32,420 nucleotides of DNA, from contig VGYY01000009.1 of assembly GCA_016872815.1 (NCBI GenBank), positions 1 to 32,420 on the forward strand, read 5' to 3'. The translations under genes were made by a program, and so were the position numbers. Numbering within the stretch: position 1 is the first letter of the stretch; every line of letters starts with the position of its first letter. This document shows, in pieces, positions 8,317 to 15,734 of this stretch. The notes beneath the pieces are model-generated. The model made no database searches, was not told the origin of the DNA, and was given only the letters and a program-made list of their open reading frames with translations. Source of the DNA: Planctomycetota bacterium. Its GTDB lineage: Bacteria; Planctomycetota; B15-G4; SIAN01.

Positions 8317-9263
8317 GTGGTGATCACCTTCGCCGTGACCGGATGGGCGTGGATGCCGCGGGCGCGCAGGTGGTCGCGAAACTCGTCGAAGCCGTGCATG
8401 GTGAAGACCTCGCGCGGACGCGCCTCTTCCACGTAGCGCATCAGCTCGTCGAAGTCGGCATGGTCGGACAGAGGGTAACTGCGGTCGGCGCGGTAGGGCG
8501 GCGCCCCGTCGCGCGCCCAGCCGGTGGCGGCGATCAGCACCGGTCGCGTCGACTGACGCACCAGCGCCGACGTCGTGGCGTGCGGCGGCACCAGCACCAC
8601 CTTGCCGCGGGTCTGGCCCGGCCGCGCCAGCTCGTACGGCCCGAAACGGATGCCCAGCTCCTCGTAGACCTTCACCATCGCGTGCAGGTGCGGCGCGAGC
8701 GCGAGCGGGAACCCGTACGGCTCGAGCAGCTTCATCAGCTCCTGCCCGCGCCCGACCGCGTAGGCCAGCAGGATCGGCGTCGCGCCGTCGTCCAGCGTCC
8801 GCCGCAGGTCGGCGGCGAGCTGCGGCACGACCTCGCTGCGCGGCGGGAAGCGGTAGTGCGGCCGCCCGAACGTGCACTCCATCACCAGGATGTCGCACGG
8901 CACGATCACCGCCGGCGCGCACGTCTCCGATCGCTCCAGCCGGAAATCGCCGGTGCAGAGCAGCCGCTCGCTGCGGCGCACGATCTCGACCTGCGCCGCG
9001 CCGAGGATGTGGCCGGCCGGATGGAGCCGGAGGCGACAGTCGCCGCCGAGGTCATGCCAGGTGCCGTAGGCGAGCTCGGTCACCGTCAGCGGGCCGAGTC
9101 GCGCCCGCATCAGCGCCGCCGTCTCGCGGGTGGCGAGGATCGAGTGGTGGCGGCCGATGTGGTCGCCGTGCGCGTGGGTGACCACGGCGCGGGCGCGCGG
9201 AACGGGCGGATCGATCCAGAGATCGGCCGCCGGGACGTGCACCGCATCGCGCCAGACGAACAT
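8313..9263 (-). CDS. Beta-CASP metallo-beta-lactamase exonuclease (ligase-associated type)
   Basis: The 316-residue protein has the metallo-beta-lactamase motif THAHGDHIG (HxHxDH) with a second metal site in HPAGHILGAAQVEI and LLCTGDFRLE. The C-terminal part carries the YPLSDHADFDELM and VFTMHGF segments of the beta-CASP nuclease group. It matches best the bacterial ligase-associated DNA exonuclease family, which is usually encoded beside an ATP-dependent DNA ligase and an Lhr-like helicase. Neither gene is in this window. ATG 9263 has a CGGAG ribosome site. It is coupled to the downstream NmrA-like gene through a GTGA overlap. Nuclease activity is known for the family, the DNA or RNA target here is inferred. 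Confidence 0.88.
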   Translation of the reverse strand: MFVWRDAVHVPAADLWIDPPVPRARAVVTHAHGDHIGRHHSILATRETAALMRARLGPLTVTELAYGTWHDLGGDCRLRLHPAGHILGAAQVEIVRRSERLLCTGDFRLERSETCAPAVIVPCDILVMECTFGRPHYRFPPRSEVVPQLAADLRRTLDDGATPILLAYAVGRGQELMKLLEPYGFPLALAPHLHAMVKVYEELGIRFGPYELARPGQTRGKVVLVPPHATTSALVRQSTRPVLIAATGWARDGAPPYRADRSYPLSDHADFDELMRYVEEARPREVFTMHGFDEFRDHLRARGIHAHPVTAKVITT

Positions 9264-9290
9264 CGTCGCTCCGCGTGCCCGGCCCGGCGT

Positions 9291-11105
9291 TCAGCGCGAC
9301 GCGGCGATTTGCCGCAGCCGGAGCCCGTCCGCCGCCGCCTCGATGCACCACCAGTTGCCCGGTCCGTCCGCGAGCGCGAGGCGCAGCGCCGCGCAGGCGC
9401 CAGCCGGTCCTCCCGCGGGCAGCGTCGGCGTCGACTCGCGGTCGCGCTCGAGTCGCTGCCGATCGGCGGCCGCGATCCCGCTCGCCTCGCGCCCGACCGC
9501 CTCGACCAGCCCGCCACCGACCCGCTGCACCGACCAGAGGTTGGTCGGTGCCACGGCGCCGCGCACGATGCCCATCGCCTCCGGTTCGAGCGCGAACGAC
9601 AGCAGCGACTCGAGCAGGCCGTGGTTGCCGTCGTCGCGCGGCAGCTCGGTGAAGAGTCGCGCGCACCAATCCGACGTCGACTCGTCCGCCGGATCGGAGC
9701 CGCCGGCGCCAGCGCCGGCCACGGTGGCCGCAGCGCCGCCGTCTCCGTCTCCTGCCAACTCGACCGGCGCCGGCGCCGCTTCGTCCGGCTTCCGGCCGAA
9801 ATTCAGCAGATCGAGCAGCGACGGTGCCGTCACCCGCTCCGGCGGCGGCCCGCCGGCGATCCAGAAGCGGCCGCCGAACACCTCGAGGAACGGCGGTTCG
9901 TCGGAGCCTTCGGCGACGGCGTCCTTGCGCCGAGATTCCGCCTCGACGGCCCGCTCGATCGCGGAATGCAGCGCACGCCGCCGGTGCCGACCGCCACCGC
10001 CGGCGGCCTCCTGCGCCCGCCGCAGCATCGCCGGCACCTCCTGCAGCACGGCCGGATCGACCGACGCCGCCAGCAGCACCTTCGCCTCGTCCGGCGCGCC
10101 GGTGAGCAGTTCGCCGAGCGGCCGGTTGCGCAGCACGGTCAGCGCATCGGCGAAGAACTTCCCCGGCTCGGCGCGCACGAACCACTCGAGCGTGCCGGCG
10201 CGCTCCACGACGAAGACGTGATCGATCGAGACCAGCGCCTCGATGGTGCCGCGGATCACCTCCTGCAGCGGATCGAGCATCTGGCGATAGAGCCGCGTGG
10301 CGGCTCCCCAGTCGACGTCGCCGTCCTCCTCGCGTCCCATCGCGTACTGCCAGACGCTCGACGAGGCGAACATGTTCAGCTGGTCGCGCAGCTCGTTCTT
10401 CATCTCGGCGGCCGCGGCGCCAAACTCGAACCGCACCACCAGTCCGTCGCCGGTGGCGCGATCGAGCAGTCCGGTCGCGTTCAGCGTGTCGAGCACCCGG
10501 GCGACGCCATCGCGCGCCGGCAGCAGCAGGGTGAGTCCGTCGCGCTCGACCAGCTCGTAGCGGACTTCCGGCAGCACGGCCGATCCGCGCGGTCGGTCGT
10601 TGCCGCCGTCGTAGCGGTGCAGCGCGATGGTGTTGGCGGCGATGTCGCGCACCACCGCCGACAGGCCGTCGACGCGCCCGCGCCCCGGCAGCCAGATGCG
10701 GGCGCCGTCGCTGCGGAGCCCGGCCGTGCGCGCGGCGGTGACGAAGGGCGCCGCGCCACCGCGCCAGGCGAAGCCACAGAGCGCGCCGTGCACGCTCGGA
10801 TCGAGCAGCACCACCGCGAGCGGCTCGCCCGGGGCGAGGAAACCACCGGTCGTGGCGAGGTCGAGCATGGTGACCGGTGGTCCGGCCAGCGTCCGCCGGG
10901 CCGCGGCCGGCAGCTCCTCGATCGCCGTGCCGAGCAGCGGCGCCAACCCGCCGGCGTCGGGGCAGAGCCGCACCAGGCCGATCACGTCGCGCCATGGCAG
11001 CGTGGTGGCGAGCCGCTCGCCGAATGGCGCCACCGGTGTCGGCGGCCGCCGCTCGCAAGCGGGCAGGGCAACGGCCAGCAGGATGCCGGCCGCGAGGGTC
11101 CGCAC
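9291..11105 (-). CDS. Large putative lipoprotein of unknown function
   Basis: I do not recognise this protein. From a GTG at 11105 it starts VRTLAAGILLAVALPAC, a short hydrophobic signal ending in a lipobox (ALPAC), so it is probably a lipid-anchored exported protein of about 604 residues. The track start at 11213 and ATG 11174 would add an Arg-rich stretch that looks non-coding. The body has blocks such as LATTGGFLAPGEPLAVVLLDP, SSVWQYAMGREEDGDVDWG and VFVVERAGTLEWFVRAEPGKFFADAL, suggesting repeated alpha/beta domains that compare a property of itself, but no motif fixes a role. It ends 28 bp before the exonuclease gene, in the same direction. Confidence 0.68.
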   Translation of the reverse strand: MRTLAAGILLAVALPACERRPPTPVAPFGERLATTLPWRDVIGLVRLCPDAGGLAPLLGTAIEELPAAARRTLAGPPVTMLDLATTGGFLAPGEPLAVVLLDPSVHGALCGFAWRGGAAPFVTAARTAGLRSDGARIWLPGRGRVDGLSAVVRDIAANTIALHRYDGGNDRPRGSAVLPEVRYELVERDGLTLLLPARDGVARVLDTLNATGLLDRATGDGLVVRFEFGAAAAEMKNELRDQLNMFASSSVWQYAMGREEDGDVDWGAATRLYRQMLDPLQEVIRGTIEALVSIDHVFVVERAGTLEWFVRAEPGKFFADALTVLRNRPLGELLTGAPDEAKVLLAASVDPAVLQEVPAMLRRAQEAAGGGGRHRRRALHSAIERAVEAESRRKDAVAEGSDEPPFLEVFGGRFWIAGGPPPERVTAPSLLDLLNFGRKPDEAAPAPVELAGDGDGGAAATVAGAGAGGSDPADESTSDWCARLFTELPRDDGNHGLLESLLSFALEPEAMGIVRGAVAPTNLWSVQRVGGGLVEAVGREASGIAAADRQRLERDRESTPTLPAGGPAGACAALRLALADGPGNWWCIEAAADGLRLRQIAASR

Positions 11106-11193
11106 CCGCGCCCCGGACCGCCACGACCTAACATCGGCCGCCGGTCGCACCGTCCCTCGATCCGCTCGTCCCATTCGCGGGAACCTCGTCGCC

Positions 11194-12276
11194 TTGGAGC
11201 GCGCAGCTGACACGAACGGCCCCTACGGCGCAAACCGCGATGCGGATCGGCGGGAGCGCTGGAAAGGGGAGTTGCGGGCGTTGGCGCGCGCCCTGGGGCT
11301 GGCCGACCTCGGCGTGACCGACGCGGGGCCGTTGCCGCGCGGCGACTACTACGAGCGCTGGGTCGCCGCGGGGCGTGGCGCCTCCATGAACTGGCTGGCG
11401 CCGGACACGCGGACCCGGCCGACCGACCTGCTGCCGCAGGCGCGCACGCTGATCGCGGTGGCCGCCCGCTACGCCAAGCCGGAACACGAGCCGCAGCCGA
11501 TCGCCGCCTACGCGCTGCGCGACGACTACCACCTCGCCCTGAAGCGCGCCGTGCGCCAGCTCTCGGCGCAGCTGCGCGAGTGGGTGCCGGGCAGCACGAC
11601 CCGCACGACCGTCGACACCGCCCCGCTGCGCGAGCGCGAGGCGGCGATGCGCGCCGGCATCGGCTGGATCGGCAAGAACACCATGCTGGTCCACCCGCAG
11701 CACGGCTGCTACACGCTGCTCGGCACCATCCTGTGGAGCGAGGAGCTGCCGCCCGATCCGCCGGCCGTCGACCACTGCGCCGACTGCCGCCGCTGCCTCG
11801 ACGCCTGCCCCACCGACGCCTTCCCGGCTCCCTACCAGCTGGACGCCCGCCGCTGCCTCTCCTACTGGACCATCGAGCAGCGCGAGGCGCTGCCGGCGGA
11901 ACTCGCCGCCGCGCAGGGCACGCGCGCCTTCGGCTGCGACGCCTGCCTCGCCGCCTGCCCCTTTGGCGGCCGGACGCTCGCGGCCGAGTCCCCGCTCCTG
12001 CCGACGCTGGCGCCGCTGCAGGCGATGGGAATTGCCGCGCTGCTCGAGGCGGCGCGCGCGCGCTTCTGGAAGCTCTTCCGGCGCACGCCGGTCGAGCGGG
12101 CGCGTCGCCACGGCTTCCTGCGCAACCTGCTGGTGGCGGCCGGCAACTCGGGCGACGCCGCGCTGCTCCCGGTGGTCGCGCACTTCTGCGATGATCCCGA
12201 CCCGCGCATCGCCGGCGCCGCGCGCGACGCGCAGGCGCGATTGGGCGGCGTGAACCCGCCGAAGGAGGCCCCGTGA
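11194..12276 (+). CDS. queG: Epoxyqueuosine reductase (tRNA queuosine biosynthesis)
   Basis: QueG is the cobalamin-dependent iron-sulfur enzyme that reduces epoxyqueuosine to queuosine in the wobble position of tRNAs for Asp, Asn, His and Tyr. The sequence has VDTAPLREREAAMRAGIGWIGKN around the catalytic Asp, and two 4Fe-4S motifs, HCADCRRCLDACPTDAF and FGCDACLAACPF. The C-terminus ends in a HEAT-like pair (LRNLLVAAGNSGDAALLPVVAHFCDDPDPRI). The track ORF opens at 10627 inside shadow sequence. No ATG or GTG fits the family's N-terminus. TTG 11194 gives 360 residues, and TTG 11281, behind AAAGGGGA, is a shorter alternative. The stop overlaps the LysR gene start as GTGA. Confidence 0.9.
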   Translation: MERAADTNGPYGANRDADRRERWKGELRALARALGLADLGVTDAGPLPRGDYYERWVAAGRGASMNWLAPDTRTRPTDLLPQARTLIAVAARYAKPEHEPQPIAAYALRDDYHLALKRAVRQLSAQLREWVPGSTTRTTVDTAPLREREAAMRAGIGWIGKNTMLVHPQHGCYTLLGTILWSEELPPDPPAVDHCADCRRCLDACPTDAFPAPYQLDARRCLSYWTIEQREALPAELAAAQGTRAFGCDACLAACPFGGRTLAAESPLLPTLAPLQAMGIAALLEAARARFWKLFRRTPVERARRHGFLRNLLVAAGNSGDAALLPVVAHFCDDPDPRIAGAARDAQARLGGVNPPKEAP

Positions 12277-13208
12277 TCGGCAGCGGACTCGACTTGCGCC
12301 ATCTCGAGATCTTCGCCCGCGTGGTGCAGGAGGGCGGGATCACGCAGGCAGCGAAGAGCCTCGGCCTCACCCAGCCGACCGTCAGCGGCCACATCCGCAG
12401 CCTCGAGACCGAGGCGGGCGCCGTGCTGCTCCATCGCGGCGGCGGCCGCGCCCGCCCCACCGCCGCCGGCGACCTGCTGTGGCGCTACGCCCGCCAGATC
12501 TGCGAGCAGAAGGCGCAGGCGCAGACCGAACTCGAGCGCTTCCTCGGGCTGCATCAGGGCGACCTGACGATCGGCGCCTCGACCACGCCGGCGACCTATT
12601 TCCTGCCGCCGTTCCTCGCCGCGTTCGCGCGCGCCCAGCCGGCGATCCGGGTCGAGCTGCAGGTGGGCGACTCGCGCGAGATCCTCGACGCGGTCGACCA
12701 CGGCAAAGTCGAGCTCGGGATCATCGGCGACGAAGTCGATCCCGAGCGGTACCGCGCGACCCGGGTGGCCGTCGACCGCATCGTGCTGGCGGTCGGCAAG
12801 GCGCACCCGTGGTTCGCGCGCTCGACGGTGAAGCTGGCCGAACTGGGCGGCCAGACGCTGGTGATCCGCGGCGAAGGCTCGGCGACGCTGTCGACCGTCG
12901 ACCAGGCGCTGGCTTCCGCCGGCCTCAAGGTCGGCCGCGACCTCAAGGTGGCGCTGCGCCTCCCCACGAACGATGCGATCCGCGAAGCCGTGGCCCGCGG
13001 CGACGCCGCCGCCTTCCTGCCGCAGTGCTGCATCGCCGGGCGCGAGCAGGACCTGAAGGCGCTGGAGGTCGCCGGCCTGTCGGTCGAGCGCCCGTTCACC
13101 GCCGTTCAGTCGCTGAGCCGCGAGATCGGCCCGTCGGCGAGACAGTTGCTCGCGATGCTCGAGTCCGCCAACGGCAGGAAGCAGCCGCGCGTCACCCCGC
13201 CGGCGTGA
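12273..13208 (+). CDS. LysR-family transcriptional regulator
   Basis: The N-terminal winged helix reads DLRHLEIFARVVQEGGITQAAKSLGLTQPTVSGHIRSLE, the standard LysR DNA-binding domain. The C-terminal 200 residues form the periplasmic-binding-protein-like effector domain (GDLTIGASTTPATYFLPPFLAAF, VELGIIGDE, RGDAAAFLPQCC). This pattern resembles the CysL/CbbR-like branch, but the effector cannot be named. The start is a GTG at 12273 behind a good AAGGAGG site, overlapping the queG stop by 4 bp, so it is co-expressed with queG. The 3' end overlaps the convergent membrane-protein gene by 17 bp. Its target genes are unknown; regulation of queG itself is possible but not shown. Confidence 0.93.
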   Translation: MIGSGLDLRHLEIFARVVQEGGITQAAKSLGLTQPTVSGHIRSLETEAGAVLLHRGGGRARPTAAGDLLWRYARQICEQKAQAQTELERFLGLHQGDLTIGASTTPATYFLPPFLAAFARAQPAIRVELQVGDSREILDAVDHGKVELGIIGDEVDPERYRATRVAVDRIVLAVGKAHPWFARSTVKLAELGGQTLVIRGEGSATLSTVDQALASAGLKVGRDLKVALRLPTNDAIREAVARGDAAAFLPQCCIAGREQDLKALEVAGLSVERPFTAVQSLSREIGPSARQLLAMLESANGRKQPRVTPPA

Positions 13209-13779
13209 TCTGCGGCAGGTGGCGCGACAGCGCCGCCGCCACGGTGTCGAGCAGCAGGCGACCGACCCGCAGTTCCCGCGGCGGGGCGCCGTCGCTGCGC
13301 AACAGCGACAACAGGCCGAGCTCGCGCTGCACGGTGAAGCCGGAGAACCGGTCGAAGCGCAGGAGGGTGCCGTCGAGCAGCACGCCCGCGCCGCAGACCG
13401 CCAGCAGGCGCACGGTGCCGGCGGCGGCGATCGGCGCGGTCAGCAGCGCCAGCGCGAACGCCAGCGGCAGCCCGAAGCGCGGCAGGAAGCTGACGATCAG
13501 CGCACCGGCGATCCAGACCAGGAGCCGCGGCGTGCGCGGCGAGCGGACGAACCACGCGCCCTCGATCGAGCAGCCGAGCGCGCGTGCCGCCGCCGCCGCC
13601 TGCCGCGGCCGGCGCCAGACCGTCCACGCGACCGCCGCGGGATAGAGGAGGACGAGCAGGAGGCGGAGCAGGAACAGGGGGGACTCCGGCGGGGAGAGCG
13701 GGAACGCAACGCGCGATCCGGCGCCAGGCGGGAACGTTCTTCCCGAATGGCGCCCCCAGTCAAGCCCCGACCCGGACAA
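13192..13779 (-). CDS. Uncharacterised small membrane protein
   Basis: This 195-residue frame has two or three hydrophobic stretches (FLLRLLLVLLYPAAVAW and LLVWIAGALIVSFLPRFGLPLAFALALLTAPIAAAG), so it is an integral membrane protein. The C-terminal 80 residues (LLDGTLLRFDRFSGFTVQRELGLLSLL) look cytoplasmic. The track start at 13779 is a TTG and is not convincing; the true start could be nearer the first membrane segment. It is convergent with the LysR gene, overlapping by 17 bp, and divergent from the PilZ protein. I recognise no family. Confidence 0.6.
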   Translation of the reverse strand: MSGSGLDWGRHSGRTFPPGAGSRVAFPLSPPESPLFLLRLLLVLLYPAAVAWTVWRRPRQAAAAARALGCSIEGAWFVRSPRTPRLLVWIAGALIVSFLPRFGLPLAFALALLTAPIAAAGTVRLLAVCGAGVLLDGTLLRFDRFSGFTVQRELGLLSLLRSDGAPPRELRVGRLLLDTVAAALSRHLPQITPAG

Positions 13780-13834
13780 GTCCGATGGCCCGACGCGATC
13801 GCGCCGCCGGCTGGGAGCGCCACGGGAGCGGCGG

Positions 13835-14617
13835 ATGGATCAGGGCTTGATGACGACGCTGGGGCGGCGCGCGGCGCAGCGCATCTGCCTCCAACACGAC
13901 GTCGGCATCCTCGACGAAGCCAACGGTGCGAGCAGCTTGGGCCGCCTTCGCGAGGTCTCCCCCGTCGGCGCCTCGATCGCTTCGAAGCGAGAATTCGCTG
14001 TCGGCAAGCAGTTGCGCCTCGCCTTCGAGTTCTCGCCCGACGAGGAGCCGATCCGCCTCCATGCCGAAGTGGTCTGGACCGGCCGCATGGCGACGGCTCC
14101 CGGCCAGGTGGTTTCCGGCCTGCGCTTCACCGACCTCGCTGGCGCCGACTTCACCCGGCTGAAGGCGTTCATCGAGCGCAGGCTCTGGCAGGTGCAGAGC
14201 TTCCTCGCCGGCATCGAGCTGTTCGCCGACCTCTCCGACCTCGAGAAGCTGCTGCTCGCCTCGGTGGTCGTCGACCACCAACTCGCGGCCGGAGCCGCGC
14301 TCGATCGGGCGCTCGGGATGGGGTCGCTGTTGATCGTGCGCAGTGGCACGGTGCACTGCCGCGAGACTCTGGGCGACGGCCGCGTCGGCGAACCGCACAC
14401 CGCCGTCGCCGGCGGACTTTTCGGCGGCCTGCCGATCGACCCGCGCGGCCTCACCTGCAGCGCGGCCAAGGCGGCGACCGATGCCGCCCTGCTGGTGATC
14501 ACGCCGGACGGCTTCTCCTACCTGCTCGAGAAGCACCCCGACCTCGCGTTCAAGCTGATGGCGAGCTGGGCGCTCGCGCTGCGCGATCGCTGCTTCGCGG
14601 CGACGCCGACGGGTTGA
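13835..14617 (+). CDS. PilZ domain fused to a cyclic-nucleotide-binding-like domain
   Basis: Residues 1-115 look like a PilZ c-di-GMP receptor domain. They have RxxxR in RRAAQR and ExSxxG in REVSPVGAS, where the family usually has D/NxSxxG, then LRLAFEFSP, VWTGRM and GLRFTDL. Residues 125-255 look like a CRP-type double-stranded beta-helix (LFADLSDLEKLLLASVV, LIVRSGTVHC, LLVITPDGFSYLLEKHPDLAFKLM). Its phosphate-binding cassette is degenerate, lacking the GExAL-R pattern. No DNA-binding helix-turn-helix follows. It may integrate two nucleotide signals through protein contacts, but ligand binding is inferred. The ATG at 13835 is preceded by GGGAGCGGCGG. Confidence 0.75.
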   Translation: MDQGLMTTLGRRAAQRICLQHDVGILDEANGASSLGRLREVSPVGASIASKREFAVGKQLRLAFEFSPDEEPIRLHAEVVWTGRMATAPGQVVSGLRFTDLAGADFTRLKAFIERRLWQVQSFLAGIELFADLSDLEKLLLASVVVDHQLAAGAALDRALGMGSLLIVRSGTVHCRETLGDGRVGEPHTAVAGGLFGGLPIDPRGLTCSAAKAATDAALLVITPDGFSYLLEKHPDLAFKLMASWALALRDRCFAATPTG

Positions 14618-14636
14618 ACCCGGCCGGCGCGTCCGC

Positions 14637-14891
14637 TCAGCCGACGAGGTCGAGACGCGCCGCAGCCGGCGTATCCGCCACCGGCGCCGGCGCTGCGAAC
14701 CGCCCACGGAAGTCGTAGACCGCCAGCGGCGGGCAGTCGCCCTCGCTGCAGTCGCCACCGCCATCCGGCATGGCGGCCACCCCCGCTGCGAGCGGGAGCG
14801 GCGCGGCCGGATCCACCAGCGCGCCGGCCGCGAGCGGCGCGGCGGTACGCGGCACGAGCGGCGCGGCGGCTCCCTGGATCGACGGCGTCAT
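14637..14891 (-). CDS. Small Ala/Pro-rich hypothetical protein
   Basis: This 84-residue frame begins at ATG 14891 behind AAGGGGGAG, a strong Shine-Dalgarno sequence, and is the C-terminal part of the long track ORF 14637..15812. It is Ala/Pro-rich with one short Cys pair (DCSEGDCPP) near residue 55. No signal peptide, membrane segment or known motif is visible. It lies between the PilZ-type gene (+) and the CHASE4 gene (+) on the opposite strand, so it would be divergent from the kinase. The ribosome site is the main reason to call it. It could still be a chance open frame in GC-rich DNA. Confidence 0.4.
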   Translation of the reverse strand: MTPSIQGAAAPLVPRTAAPLAAGALVDPAAPLPLAAGVAAMPDGGGDCSEGDCPPLAVYDFRGRFAAPAPVADTPAAARLDLVG

Positions 14892-14966
14892 GGCTCCCCC
14901 TTCGTCGCCGGAGCGCCGGCGGCTTGAGGCGATCGGAAACTCCTTGCCCGGTCGCGGACCTCCTCC

Positions 14967-15734
14967 ATGCGCACCTCGCCCGCTCTCCGGCTCGCGGTCG
15001 ATCAGCCGTACGGCGCATTTCCGGGAGCCATCCGTGACGCTTCGCGCCAGACCACCCTCGCCCTGATGATCGCCCTGATCGTGGTGGCGGTGCCGCTGCG
15101 CCTCATCTTCGACCGCATCCTGCTCGACGGATTCGAGCAGATCGAGACGAAGGCGGCGCTGAAGAACGTGGCGCGCGTCGAGGACGCACTCGCCGGGCGC
15201 ATCGCCTGGCTGTCGGTCAAGTCCCGCGACTGGGCCTGGTGGGACGATTGCTACGCCTTCGCCAAGGATCGGAACCAAAAGTTCGTCGACTCGAACCTCG
15301 TGTCGAACTCGATCGCGTCGATGGGGATCGAGGCGATCCTGCTGTTCGATGCAGCTGACCGGAGGATCGCTGCCTCCTGCATCGATCCCGAGTCGGGCGA
15401 GGAGGCGCCGCTCTACGCGGCGCTCGAACGGCGCTTCGCTGCCGGTTCGCCGCTGCTCGACGTATCGCTGGAGCAGCGCGAGAAGTTCGGTCTCTTCATC
15501 GAGGGCGGCGAGGTCTGGTCGTTCGCCAGCACAGCGATCCTCCGCACCGACCAGACCGGCCCGGCCAACGGCGCCATCGTCTTCGCCGAGCGGATCGATG
15601 CCGCGGCCGTGGCCGAACTGGCCGAACTGACCCACCTGCAGGTCACCCTCCACCGCCTCGCACCGCCTGCTTCGGCGCCGAGCGCGTCGCCCGAGCCGGC
15701 GCCGCCGCCCTCGCCGGCACGATGCTGTGGATGA
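14967..15734 (+). CDS. CHASE4 sensor part of a hybrid histidine kinase
   Basis: The protein starts with a transmembrane helix ([20 protein letters not shown], about residues 29-48), then a CHASE4-type extracytoplasmic sensor. The CHASE4 signature [19 protein letters not shown] and FVDSNL is clear, followed by [14 protein letters not shown] and [15 protein letters not shown]. The second membrane helix is missing: the frame enters a Pro/Ala-rich tail and stops at 15734. The next frame (-1) continues with a HAMP domain and kinase. Either a frameshift or deletion has split one gene, or two coupled genes share a 4-bp ATGA junction at 15731. ATG 14967 is the start. Confidence 0.85.
   Translation: MRTSPALRLAVDQPYGAFPGAIRDASRQTTLALMIALIVVAVPLRLIFDRILLDGFEQIETKAALKNVARVEDALAGRIAWLSVKSRDWAWWDDCYAFAKDRNQKFVDSNLVSNSIASMGIEAILLFDAADRRIAASCIDPESGEEAPLYAALERRFAAGSPLLDVSLEQREKFGLFIEGGEVWSFASTAILRTDQTGPANGAIVFAERIDAAAVAELAELTHLQVTLHRLAPPASAPSASPEPAPPPSPARCCG

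Noticed and set aside
8343-11210. 955-residue plus-strand ORF
   Set aside because: It mirrors the exonuclease and lipoprotein genes on the minus strand and has no recognisable domain.
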